This document shows, piece by piece, positions 1 through 7,895 of a stretch of DNA of 64,000 bases (positions are counted from its first letter, which is position 1; each line of letters opens with the position of its first letter). This DNA comes from Wenyingzhuangia heitensis. GTDB taxonomy: Bacteria; Bacteroidota; Bacteroidia; Flavobacteriales; Flavobacteriaceae. Location of the stretch: contig NZ_JAASQL010000001.1 in NCBI RefSeq assembly GCF_011762155.1, positions 1,860,001 to 1,924,000 of the forward strand. The letters are read 5' to 3'. The notes below the pieces were generated by a model. The model saw only the letters and a list, made by a program, of their open reading frames with translations. It was not told the DNA's origin and did not search any database. The position numbers and the translations under genes are program-made.

Positions 1-857
1 CAGGTTAGATCCATGGTTGGTACAGGATGCATAAAAAATGGAATGGAATAACGAGAGGTTCCCCACAATTCTTTTGGTGGATTCACTACTTGATGAATGG
101 TAGATTTTAATTTGTTATTGGTCAATCTAGACAACATGTCTCCAACATTAATCATCAACTCATTAGGCTGGGCAATAGCATCTATCCATTTTCCTTCTAA
201 ATTTTGAACCTGTAATCCTTTGCCTTGAGCACCCATTAATAAGGTGATTAAATTAATATCTCCGTGGGCAGCAGCTCTAAGAGCTCCTTTGGGTTCTGAT
301 TGAATAGGCGGATAGTGTATAGGTCTTAAAATACTATTTCCGTTGTGTATAAATTCATCAAAGTAAGTTTCTTGTATGTTTAAATAGATAGCCAATGCTC
401 TTAAAACATACTTGGCTGTTTTTTCTAATTGCTGATATACTTCTTTTCCAACTTTATTAAAATCAGGAAGTTCTTCTACTATAATATTAGGAATTAGTAC
501 TTTTTGTATAATGTCTAATATTTCTTCATTTTTATCTACATACTGACCAAAATGCCAAAACTCTTTTAAATCTCCTTCTTTTTTCCCTTTGGCACTTTCT
601 TTTCCAAAAGAGGTATAACCACGCTGTCCTCCTAAGCCTTTAACTTCATACTTAGCTTTAACTTCTTGTGGTAAATTAAAAAAGTTTTTTACTTCTTTAT
701 AAAGTTTCTCTACCAATTCATTAGACAAAAAATGACCTTTTAGAGCTACAAAACCAATAGTACTAAATGCATCACCAATTTGATTTACAAATTCTTGCTT
801 GTTGCTTTTATTTTCTGATAAAAATAATTGTAGGTCTATAGATGGAATTTGTTGCAT
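1..857 (-). CDS. Isopenicillin N synthase-like 2OG-Fe(II) oxygenase, C-terminus cut by window edge
   Basis: Begins with MQQIPSIDLQLF and reads left without a stop to base 1, so about 285 residues are visible and only the C-terminus is lost. The iron ligands of the non-haem oxygenase fold are visible: HGD followed by INLITLL, then the distal His in STIHQVVNPP. The 2-oxoglutarate-binding RYS motif of the family follows. The N-terminal helix-rich DIOX_N region is present. Members oxidise small molecules with Fe(II) and usually 2-oxoglutarate; the substrate cannot be told from sequence. It is cytoplasmic, with no signal peptide. Its ATG lies 5 bases after the stop of the DUF6048 gene, so it is probably the last gene of a three-gene minus-strand operon. 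Confidence 0.8.
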   Translation of the reverse strand, partial: MQQIPSIDLQLFLSENKSNKQEFVNQIGDAFSTIGFVALKGHFLSNELVEKLYKEVKNFFNLPQEVKAKYEVKGLGGQRGYTSFGKESAKGKKEGDLKEFWHFGQYVDKNEEILDIIQKVLIPNIIVEELPDFNKVGKEVYQQLEKTAKYVLRALAIYLNIQETYFDEFIHNGNSILRPIHYPPIQSEPKGALRAAAHGDINLITLLMGAQGKGLQVQNLEGKWIDAIAQPNELMINVGDMLSRLTNNKLKSTIHQVVNPPKELWGTSRYSIPFFMHPVPTMDLT

Positions 858-862
858 GGGTT

Positions 863-1630
863 TTATTTTTTATAAAGAGGAATTCTATAGGTTAGCGTAT
901 AGTTTATATTGGCTCCAGTTCCGGTTTTAGTTATTTTACCAAAGCCAGGACTGTAATTGTTTTCTAAATTATCGGCTTCTTTACTTGTGATTATTTTATT
1001 AATGTTTACCATAAACCCTAAATAAAAGTTTTTTAGAACTTCTACTTTAATTCCGGCAACAAACTCTACCCAATGAGCATTTAAACCGTTGTATTTATTG
1101 GAAGATGTTACTTCTTTGGCTTCAAAATATTCACCTTCTTGAAAAATAGTGTAATTGTTTAATTCGTTGGTAAAAGAGGCAAAACCATATCTAGCACCTA
1201 AATAAAGTTCGTTATCCATATCTAACCAATTGGTGTATAAGTTGTAGTTAATACCAGCTTTTAAGTAACTTCCCTTTACGGTGTTGTTAAAAGTATCTTC
1301 TTCTAAGGCTCTATCTGCATAACCTGCTTCTGCGGCAATAAATAATCGGGTGTTAATCCTATAATCTGCAACTATTTCTCCTCCTTTAAATTTTCCGTCC
1401 CAAGAGTAAGTTAAAATGGGTTTAATAATATCTATACCAAATCTGAGCCCATATGTTTTTGGATTGTAAAATTCACCAACGCTATCTTTTACAACTTCTA
1501 AATCTTTAGTGTTTTCTACTATTTTACTTACAAGTTCTGGGTTTGTTTTTTCTTGAGATACAACGTTAAACTGCATCAAAAATATAGCTAAAAAACTAAT
1601 GATATATTTTAACATGAGCTTCTGTTTCAT
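863..1630 (-). CDS. DUF6048-like outer-membrane beta-barrel protein
   Basis: 255 residues with a signal peptide (hydrophobic core YIISFLAIFLMQF, cleavage near VVSQ). The rest alternates short aromatic/hydrophobic strands (YGLRFGIDI, LYLGARYGF, FYLGFMVNI) and ends in a terminal strand with Tyr, as in small outer-membrane barrels. Pairing with a DUF6452 lipoprotein is typical of flavobacterial DUF6048 genes. The first ATG overlaps the upstream gene by 35 bases; an in-frame Met six residues in (1615) would overlap by 20 and leave the signal peptide intact, so either start is possible. No function is known. It probably resides in the outer membrane together with the neighbouring lipoprotein. Confidence 0.65.
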   Translation of the reverse strand: MKQKLMLKYIISFLAIFLMQFNVVSQEKTNPELVSKIVENTKDLEVVKDSVGEFYNPKTYGLRFGIDIIKPILTYSWDGKFKGGEIVADYRINTRLFIAAEAGYADRALEEDTFNNTVKGSYLKAGINYNLYTNWLDMDNELYLGARYGFASFTNELNNYTIFQEGEYFEAKEVTSSNKYNGLNAHWVEFVAGIKVEVLKNFYLGFMVNINKIITSKEADNLENNYSPGFGKITKTGTGANINYTLTYRIPLYKK

Positions 1631-2069
1631 CGTTTATACTTTGTTTAGTAGTTTCGCTATCTAAAATCCAATTATTTTTAGTTGTGGTTGTTGTAACATT
1701 GTTATAAATACTTTTAAAACCACATGCTTGAGATACAAATATGTCTTCTGTTGTATAATTTATAGTTAGGTCGTCTACTGTTCCGTTTCCTAATTCATCT
1801 TGCATAGATAAATGGTAGACTACAAAAGTGTTTTGAGTGTCTAAAGGAAGGCTAAGGTTTCCTGTTTTAGAAACAGTACCGTTAAAAATTGTGTCTTTGG
1901 AGTTTGCCCATACTATTAAATCAATTTCTTTAAGGGAGTCTCTTTCGGTATTATTGTAAAATTCAATCACCAAACTAGGAGTGGTGTTGTCTAAACAAAA
2001 TTCATCTTGGCAACTATTAAAACCAATAAAAGTCGTAATGATAAGTAAGGAGAATAAAAGTTTCTTCAT
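1596..2069 (-). CDS. DUF6452-like lipoprotein
   Basis: 157 residues from the ATG at 2069. A longer reading to 2111 exists, but only the internal Met puts the lipoprotein signal (MKKLLFSLLIITTFIGFNSC) at the N-terminus, so I chose it. The lipobox FNSC predicts a lipidated Cys near residue 20. The mature part is rich in beta strands (PSLVIEFYNN, DTIFNGTVSKTGNLSLPL), consistent with the DUF6452 family, which is coupled to DUF6048 barrels in Flavobacteriia. It overlaps the downstream barrel gene, indicating translational coupling. Role unknown; an outer-membrane partner of the barrel is an inference from gene pairing. Confidence 0.65.
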   Translation of the reverse strand: MKKLLFSLLIITTFIGFNSCQDEFCLDNTTPSLVIEFYNNTERDSLKEIDLIVWANSKDTIFNGTVSKTGNLSLPLDTQNTFVVYHLSMQDELGNGTVDDLTINYTTEDIFVSQACGFKSIYNNVTTTTTKNNWILDSETTKQSINDETEAHVKIYH

Positions 2070-2130
2070 GCGATCAAAGATAATAGATTTCGTGTAATTG
2101 TAAACGTTCAAGCAAGTTTCTTAGTACAAA

Positions 2131-2164
2131 AAAAGAGGGCTATTTTTAATAGCCCTCTTTTTTA
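2131..2164 (-). terminator. Rho-independent terminator after the DEAD-box helicase gene
   Basis: A hairpin with stem AGAGGGCTA / TAGCCCTCT and a short A/T loop is followed, on the minus strand, by a run of T. It lies between the helicase stop (2181) and the DUF6452 start (2069), so it separates the two minus-strand transcription units. Confidence 0.85.
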
Positions 2165-2180
2165 TATTTTTTAAAAGAAA

Positions 2181-3998
2181 TTAATCTCTTTTACGTCCCC
2201 AAGATTTGTTTTGAACGCGAGAAGCTCCACCACTTCTGCTTTCTCTACGTCTTCCTTTAAAATCACTACTGTTGTTGTCTCTATCTCTACGAGGTCTATC
2301 GTTTCTATCTCCACCACGGAAATTTCCACCATCTCTACGAGGTCGTCTATCTCCACGACCACCTCCACCACCTCCAGAGCGACGTTTTTTAGTGATTTCT
2401 ACATTTACAGATCTTCCTTCAAACTCTGGGTTATTAGCTAAAAAGGCATCAATAGTTTCTTTTTCAAAATTCTTATCTAATTCAAAGAAAGAAAAAGTAT
2501 CTAAAATTTCAATTTGTCCAATCTCTACGTTATTGGTAATATTTTGATCGTTGATCAATCCCATTAAACGAGGAGGAGTTAAACTATCTTTTCTACCAAT
2601 GTTGATAAAGAAACGAGACATGTTTTCATCATCTCTTCTTTTTCCTCTATCATCAGATTCTCTAGCAGGTCTGTTGTCGTTAATGTCATTTGCTTTAGAA
2701 TAGTATTCTAAGAAAGCATTAAATTCTACAGAAATAAATTTCTGTATTAATTCTTCTCTAGATAATCCTTCAAATTGTGTATAAATATTTTCTAAGTATT
2801 CAGAAATAGCTTCAGTATTTATTTCTGTACTTTTTACTTTTTCAACTAATTTGAACAATTGAATTTCACAAATTTCTTTTCCGTTAGGAACTTCTTTTTT
2901 AATGAATTTCTTTTGAATTTTACGTTCAATAGGTCTTAATTTTCCAACTTCTCTGTTAGTTACTAAAACAATAGAAGTACCAGTATTACCTGCTCTACCT
3001 GTACGTCCACTACGGTGCGTATAAGCTTCGTTTTGGTCTGGTAATTTATGGTTAATTACGTGTGTTAAGTTGTTTACATCCAATCCACGTGCAGCAACAT
3101 CTGTAGCTACTAACATTTGAATGGTTTTGTTACGGAATTTTTGCATTACACCATCACGCTGTGCTTGTGATAAATCTCCGTGTAAAGAATCTGCATTGTA
3201 TCCATCTGCAATTAATTTCTCTGATACTTCTTGACATTCACGTCTAGTTCTACAGAAAATAATTCCATAAATATCAGGGTTTACATCGGCAATACGCTTA
3301 ATAGCTGCGTAACGATTTCTTTCTGTAACTACATAGTATTCGTTACTAACGTTGTCAGATCCTGTGTTTTTTGTTCCTGCAGAAATCTCTACTGGTTGGT
3401 GCATGTAATTACGTGCAATAGCCTCTACTTCTCTAGGAAAAGTTGCAGAGAATAATAAGGTTTGTTTTGTTTCTGGAGTAGATTCTAAAACAGCATCCAA
3501 ATCATCTTTGAATCCCATGTTTAACATTTCATCAGCTTCATCTAAAACTAGCCATTGTAGGTTTCCTAATTTTAGTCTTCTTCTGTTAATTAAATCTACA
3601 GTTCTACCAGGAGTTCCCACAACAATTTGTGCACCTCTGTTTAATTTTCTAGTTTGATCTTCAATACTTGCACCACCGTATACAGTTACAACTTTTAAAC
3701 CTCTAATATTTTTAGAAAACTTTTCAATTTGATCTCCAATTTGTACCGCTAATTCACGAGTAGGAGATAAGATGATTGCTTGAACATTACTGTTCTCTAC
3801 ATCTATTTGTTGAATAATTGGTAAACTAAAAGCAGCTGTTTTTCCTGTTCCTGTTTGTGCAAAAGCCTTTAAATCATCAGTTGATGTTATTACTTGAGGG
3901 ATTGCTTTTTCTTGAATTTCTGATGGAGTTTCATACCCCATATCAATAAGTGCCGAAAGAATTTCTTCTTTCAAGCCTAATTCGCTAAATGTCGACAT
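2181..3998 (-). CDS. DEAD-box ATP-dependent RNA helicase with DbpA-like RNA-binding domain and RG-rich tail
   Basis: 605 residues from the ATG at 3998 (MSTFSELGLK); a Met seven codons upstream is possible but lies before the Q motif that normally opens the protein. Helicase motifs occur in order: Q motif at about 5-35, Walker A AQTGTGKT at about 47-54, PTRELA, TPGR, DEAD at about 153-156, SAT, and HRSGRTGRAG. After the two RecA domains comes a DbpA-type RRM (MSRFFINIGRKDSLTPPRLM) and a tail of RGG/RRD repeats that should bind RNA without sequence specificity. This is the DeaD/CsdA architecture, which unwinds RNA duplexes in ribosome assembly, mRNA decay and cold adaptation. Stand-alone gene with its own promoter and terminator. 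Confidence 0.93.
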   Translation of the reverse strand: MSTFSELGLKEEILSALIDMGYETPSEIQEKAIPQVITSTDDLKAFAQTGTGKTAAFSLPIIQQIDVENSNVQAIILSPTRELAVQIGDQIEKFSKNIRGLKVVTVYGGASIEDQTRKLNRGAQIVVGTPGRTVDLINRRRLKLGNLQWLVLDEADEMLNMGFKDDLDAVLESTPETKQTLLFSATFPREVEAIARNYMHQPVEISAGTKNTGSDNVSNEYYVVTERNRYAAIKRIADVNPDIYGIIFCRTRRECQEVSEKLIADGYNADSLHGDLSQAQRDGVMQKFRNKTIQMLVATDVAARGLDVNNLTHVINHKLPDQNEAYTHRSGRTGRAGNTGTSIVLVTNREVGKLRPIERKIQKKFIKKEVPNGKEICEIQLFKLVEKVKSTEINTEAISEYLENIYTQFEGLSREELIQKFISVEFNAFLEYYSKANDINDNRPARESDDRGKRRDDENMSRFFINIGRKDSLTPPRLMGLINDQNITNNVEIGQIEILDTFSFFELDKNFEKETIDAFLANNPEFEGRSVNVEITKKRRSGGGGGGRGDRRPRRDGGNFRGGDRNDRPRRDRDNNSSDFKGRRRESRSGGASRVQNKSWGRKRD

Positions 3999-4059
3999 GT
4001 ATGTTTGTTTATGATCCACAAACCCATACGACTAGTTTGCAAATCTGATTATAAAAATG

Positions 4060-4067
4060 CAAATGTA
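4060..4067 (-). promoter_or_regulatory. Predicted -7 element for the helicase gene
   Basis: On the minus strand this reads TACATTTG, matching the Bacteroidota -7 consensus TAnnTTTG, about 60 bases upstream of the helicase ATG. No clear -33 TTG is seen at the expected distance. Confidence 0.45.
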
Positions 4068-4224
4068 CATTATTTAATTAGAATGACCTAGCTAATTGTG
4101 GTTAAACCTATTTAAGATTATGTTTTGTAGATTTTATTTTAGTAGAAAACAAACTTTTTTAATTGTTGTAGGTCTAAAGGATGTGGTGTAAATTTAAAAG
4201 TGTAAATAAATTAAAATATTTTTT

Positions 4225-4788
4225 TTGAAAAACGAAGCAGATTTTATTAAAAAGTTACTGAACCCAAGACAGCGAGACAGGGCTTTTGTTAAGTTATTAG
4301 ACCTGTATCAAGAAAGGTTGTATTGGCATATACGTAAATTGGTTGTTAGCCACGAAAACGCAAATGATGTTTTGCAAAATACGTTTATAAGAGTATATAA
4401 GAGTTTGCCCAACTTTAAACAGCAAAGTTCTTTGCATACTTGGATGTATAGAATAGCTTACAATGAAGCCATACGATTGTTAGAAAAAGAAAAGAATAAA
4501 ACACATTTTTCTGTAGAGGGATTGGAAGAAAGACATTTAGATAATTTAGTAAGTGATGATTATTTTGATGGGGATGAAGCTCAATTAAAACTTCAAAGGA
4601 GTCTTTTAAGCTTGTCTGAAAAACACAGAAATATTTTTCAAATGAAATATTATGATGATTTAAAGTTTAGAGAAATATCAGACATTCTAGACATAAAAGA
4701 AAACACAATTAAAACCATCTATTACAGTGCCGCTAAACAGATAGAAAAATATATGTTAGAAGTAACACTGTTAGAAATAAAAGAATAA
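4225..4788 (+). CDS. ECF-type RNA polymerase sigma factor (sigma-70 family)
   Basis: 187 residues. Region 2 is visible in YQERLYWHIRKLVVSHENANDVLQNTFIRVY and region 2.4-like TWMYRIAYNEA. Region 4 is the HTH around LSLSEKHRNIFQMKYYDDLKFREISDILDIKENTIKT (written here only to name it; residues about 130-168). It should direct RNA polymerase to a special set of promoters. The only start in frame is TTG at 4225, because a stop codon lies at 4207; a rare start codon may keep expression low. The next gene starts 6 bases later and encodes a single-pass membrane protein, which suggests a sigma/anti-sigma-like pair. Confidence 0.88.
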   Translation: MKNEADFIKKLLNPRQRDRAFVKLLDLYQERLYWHIRKLVVSHENANDVLQNTFIRVYKSLPNFKQQSSLHTWMYRIAYNEAIRLLEKEKNKTHFSVEGLEERHLDNLVSDDYFDGDEAQLKLQRSLLSLSEKHRNIFQMKYYDDLKFREISDILDIKENTIKTIYYSAAKQIEKYMLEVTLLEIKE

Positions 4789-4794
4789 ATAGTT

Positions 4795-5187
4795 ATGAAG
4801 TTAGATACAAAAAATACACAAACTAAGGTACACAAAGATATTTCCTTTGATAAAAAAAGAAAGGATAAACATGTTAAGGAGTTAGGATATAAAATACCAG
4901 AAGATTATTTTTTAAATAGTAAGAATCAAATTTTGGCAGAAACAGTTGCTAAAAATAGAAAAACTAGAGTTGTGAAATTATTAAGTTTTTCTGCAGTAGC
5001 TGCTGTAGTAGCATTATTGTTTACTGCAATTAATGTAAATAATAATACCACAGCAGATATAACGATTAATGATGAAGAAAGTAAAGTTTTAATATCTTCG
5101 CTTTTTATGAATGATAAAAAAATTGAAGCTTTATCTGATTCTTATATGTTAGAAGATTTGTATGATGAAACCAATCCTATATATTAA
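4795..5187 (+). CDS. Single-pass membrane protein, probable partner of the upstream ECF sigma factor
   Basis: 130 residues: a charged N-terminal cytoplasmic part of about 60 residues, one transmembrane helix (LLSFSAVAAVVALLFTAINV) and an acidic C-terminal part of about 50 residues outside. This is the topology of anti-sigma factors, and the gene follows the sigma gene by 6 bases, but no anti-sigma zinc motif (HxxxCxxC) is present. The role is therefore inferred from position and topology only. It may hold the sigma factor at the membrane or belong to the envelope stress response that includes the next gene. Confidence 0.55.
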   Translation: MKLDTKNTQTKVHKDISFDKKRKDKHVKELGYKIPEDYFLNSKNQILAETVAKNRKTRVVKLLSFSAVAAVVALLFTAINVNNNTTADITINDEESKVLISSLFMNDKKIEALSDSYMLEDLYDETNPIY

Positions 5188-5219
5188 ATAAAAAAGATTT
5201 TAAATTGATATCAATTCAC

Positions 5220-5675
5220 ATGAAAATAGTAAAACAAATAATAGTAACTGTTTTTACATTGGTAATTGGTCTATCTACAACACAAGCACAAGAAGATAGA
5301 TTTGACAAAGAAAATGTTTTAACAGAGGCTCAGAAAAAAATGATTCATGAGCAAAGAGAGCAAATGAAAGCCAATAGAGAAGCTTTTAAAGCCAATATGA
5401 CAAAAGAACAAATGGCTATTATGGAAAATAAAAACTTGTCTAGATCAGAAAAAAAACGTGCAATAATAGCTACGTTTACTGAAGAGCAAAAAAAAATGAT
5501 GCATAATCACAGAGAACGTATTAGGGAGGCAAAAGAAGTTTTTAGAAAAACACTAACCAAAGAACAAAAAGAATTAATGCAGAGCCAAAGAGGTTCTCAT
5601 CATGGATTTGAACATCTGCCTAGGGGAGGATTTCACGATAAATTAAAAAGAAACAATTCTTTGGAAGAAGAATAG
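5220..5675 (+). CDS. Spy/CpxP-like periplasmic helical protein
   Basis: 151 residues from the ATG at 5220; the preceding five codons before this Met would spoil the signal peptide (MKIVKQIIVTVFTLVIGLST, cleavage near TQAQ). The mature protein is almost all charged helix with repeated LTxxQ-like motifs (LTEAQKKM, MTKEQMA, FTEEQKKMM, LTKEQKELM), the hallmark of the Spy/CpxP family of periplasmic chaperones and stress feedback regulators. A His/Gly-rich tail (GSHHGFEHLPRGGFH) might bind metal. It is the third gene of the sigma factor operon and likely a target or feedback element of the same envelope-stress circuit. Confidence 0.6.
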   Translation: MKIVKQIIVTVFTLVIGLSTTQAQEDRFDKENVLTEAQKKMIHEQREQMKANREAFKANMTKEQMAIMENKNLSRSEKKRAIIATFTEEQKKMMHNHRERIREAKEVFRKTLTKEQKELMQSQRGSHHGFEHLPRGGFHDKLKRNNSLEEE

Positions 5676-5685
5676 TATTGATAAA

Positions 5686-5720
5686 CAAAAAAGGATTATA
5701 GTTTTATAATCCTTTTTTTT
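5686..5720. terminator. Hairpin terminator between convergent genes
   Basis: Stem AAAGGATTATA / TATAATCCTTT with a short loop, flanked by A-run and T-run, so it can end transcription from both sides: the sigma operon and the VF530 gene. Confidence 0.85.
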
Positions 5721-5746
5721 ATGGGGTTTGGTGTATAAGATGCTAC

Positions 5747-5980
5747 TTAAAGATTGTGTATTTTTTTATATTCTAACCAATCTAAATATAAGTTTTCGGC
5801 TTTTGTTCTAGCCCAAGGTGTAATTCTTAAGAATTTTAAACTGCTTTTAAAGGTGGGATTGTTTCCAAAGCATTTAATACCTGTTTCTTTTTCCATTTCT
5901 TCCCATCCAATATTTTCTATTAATTCAGTTAATATATCCGCTAATTTTATTCCGTGCAAAGGATTGTTTGGTTGTGTCAT
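5747..5980 (-). CDS. VF530 (DUF2132) family DNA-binding protein
   Basis: 77 residues from the ATG at 5980; an upstream hydrophobic extension (MSLFLYLYLLLM) is ignored because the family starts at the NNPLHGIKL segment. That segment, the IGWEEM helix and the CFxNNPTFKSSLKFLRxTPWARxKxExLY block are the conserved core of the VF530 fold, a small helical domain reported to bind DNA. Its cellular role is not established. Single gene, convergent with the sigma operon. Confidence 0.82.
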   Translation of the reverse strand: MTQPNNPLHGIKLADILTELIENIGWEEMEKETGIKCFGNNPTFKSSLKFLRITPWARTKAENLYLDWLEYKKIHNL

Positions 5981-6210
5981 AAGTAATAAATATAAATACA
6001 AAAATAGGCTCAAAAAATGAATAAAGCCATTAATTACATTAGAGAATATAATTAATGATTTTTTTAGATAAATAACACAACTGTGCAGGTGTGTTTTCTT
6101 TTACAGTATATGAAATGTGTGTATATGTAAATAAGTAATTTCTGTATTAAACGTATTGTTTTTAGAAAAGTCTAAATCTTGAAAATTAAAACTAAAAATT
6201 AAACCAGCAC

Positions 6211-7749
6211 ATGAATTTTTTATCAAAAACAATCCCTTTAATAGTATTACTCTTACATGTAACTGTATGGAAAACGAATGCTCAAAAGACCCCTAATTTA
6301 CTATATATTATTACAGATGAGCACAATTTTAGAACCATTGGTGCTTATAGAGATTTGTTGTCAAAAGAGCAGGCTTATATGTGGGGTGAAAAAGCATATG
6401 TAGAAACTCCATATCTAGATTACTTGGCACACAATGGAGCTATTTTAACAAGTATGTACGCTACATCTCCGTCTTGCACACCTTCAAGGGCTTCAATGTT
6501 TACAGGTAATTATCCACATACTGTAAAAATGCCCAAAAATGGGTATGTGCTGGCTCACAATGTTCCAACATTAGCAAATGTTTTGGCAGATAATGGGTAC
6601 ACTACTAGTTATACTGGAAAATTACATTTAATAGGAAATCCAAAACCTATGTGGAATCCTGAATATGGATATGGATTTCAGCATAAAAAATATATGTTTA
6701 ATGGAGGGCATTGGAAAAAATTTGGTTTTAATCCTGACGGAACTCCAAAGGTAGCAAGTCTAAATTCTAAAGGAGTGCCAAACACAAACTTAAACGGAGC
6801 AGATGAAAAAACGTTTGCTACAGATTGGTTAACGGACAGAGCTTTGGAGTTTTTTGATGCTCAGAAAAATTCAAAACTTCCATTTTTTGAAGTCGTAAGT
6901 TTTCCAGATCCTCATACAAATAATACAGTAAGAGCTCCGTATGATACTATGTATCCTATAAAAAATATAGAATTGCCTAAAACGTTTAATTTAGAATATC
7001 ACAAGGAGTTACCTAGTTGGAAAAATCCAGAGATTGATTTTGCTGTTGATAAAACCACCAAAGAAAGAAAGTTTAAAAAAGGGTTTACTCCCGAAAAAGT
7101 CAAACAAAAAATGAAAAGCGATATTTCTCAATACTTTGGTATGGTAAAATGTATTGATGATAATATTGGTAAAATGATTCAAAAATTAAAACAAAATGGT
7201 CAGTTAGAAAATACAATCATTATTTTTTCATCAGACCATGGAGATTTATTGGGAGAATACGGACGTGATAACAAAGGTGTTCCACAAGAAGGATCTGCAA
7301 AAATTCCTTTTATTGTGTATTATCCAAATGCCATTAAACCAGGAACTGTTGTAAACAAAGCAGCTAATAATACAGATTTAATGGATACGGTTTTAAGTTT
7401 AATGAATGTAAAAAATTACGATGCAAACACAACTGATGGAAGGGATATTAGTCCGTGGTTGTTAGGTAAAAAAAATAAAGATTTAGAAGATATTACATTC
7501 GTTCGTTATCAATGGTGGGCATCTGTGATTACAGATAGATATAAATTAATTTTTGATAAAAGTAAAACAGAACCTTGGTTGATAGATTTAGAAAAAGATC
7601 CACAAGAATTAATAAATTATATAAAGGATGAAAACTATAATGAAATTGTTAAAAAATTAGCAAAAGAATTAAAAGCCTATGGGCAAAAATACAATGATGA
7701 TATTGTGTTAGATGCTAAAATAAAAGAACAGATAGATGAATTAATTTAA
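6211..7749 (+). CDS. Secreted type I sulfatase (alkaline phosphatase superfamily)
   Basis: 512 residues with a signal peptide (MNFLSKTIPLIVLLLHVTVW, cleavage near TNAQ). The sulfatase signature CTPSR sits at 89-93; Cys89 would be turned into formylglycine, the catalytic residue. Metal ligands are seen at TDEHN near residue 35 and at SSDHGDLLGEYG in the C-terminal half. It should hydrolyse sulfate esters of carbohydrates, likely algal polysaccharides, in the periplasm. It stands alone: no carbohydrate-active enzymes or SusCD pair are next to it, and no formylglycine-generating enzyme is in the window, so the substrate cannot be inferred. Confidence 0.88.
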   Translation: MNFLSKTIPLIVLLLHVTVWKTNAQKTPNLLYIITDEHNFRTIGAYRDLLSKEQAYMWGEKAYVETPYLDYLAHNGAILTSMYATSPSCTPSRASMFTGNYPHTVKMPKNGYVLAHNVPTLANVLADNGYTTSYTGKLHLIGNPKPMWNPEYGYGFQHKKYMFNGGHWKKFGFNPDGTPKVASLNSKGVPNTNLNGADEKTFATDWLTDRALEFFDAQKNSKLPFFEVVSFPDPHTNNTVRAPYDTMYPIKNIELPKTFNLEYHKELPSWKNPEIDFAVDKTTKERKFKKGFTPEKVKQKMKSDISQYFGMVKCIDDNIGKMIQKLKQNGQLENTIIIFSSDHGDLLGEYGRDNKGVPQEGSAKIPFIVYYPNAIKPGTVVNKAANNTDLMDTVLSLMNVKNYDANTTDGRDISPWLLGKKNKDLEDITFVRYQWWASVITDRYKLIFDKSKTEPWLIDLEKDPQELINYIKDENYNEIVKKLAKELKAYGQKYNDDIVLDAKIKEQIDELI

Positions 7750-7770
7750 AAATAATCAACTCCATAACAC

Positions 7771-7806
7771 AACAGGCTATTGTATAAAACGATAGCCTGT
7801 TTTTGT
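7771..7806 (+). terminator. Rho-independent terminator after the sulfatase gene
   Basis: Inverted repeat ACAGGCTAT / ATAGCCTGT separated by 11 bases and followed by TTTTTG. Confidence 0.8.
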
Positions 7807-7865
7807 CTAATTTTTTTAAACAAAGTTTACTTTGTTAATTTGGCCTTAAAATAAACACGTTTTTG

Positions 7866-7873
7866 TACTTTTG
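7866..7873 (+). promoter_or_regulatory. Predicted -7 element for the ABC-F gene
   Basis: TACTTTTG fits TAnnTTTG and lies 22 bases before the ATG at 7896, giving a very short leader. A TTG lies about 23 bases upstream, slightly longer than the usual spacing. Confidence 0.5.
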
Positions 7874-7895
7874 CACCAAATTTAAAACAAGAAGT

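Noticed and set aside
2171-2547. Plus- and minus-strand open frames over the 3' end of the DEAD-box gene
   Set aside because: They are shadows of the repetitive RGG-coding tail.
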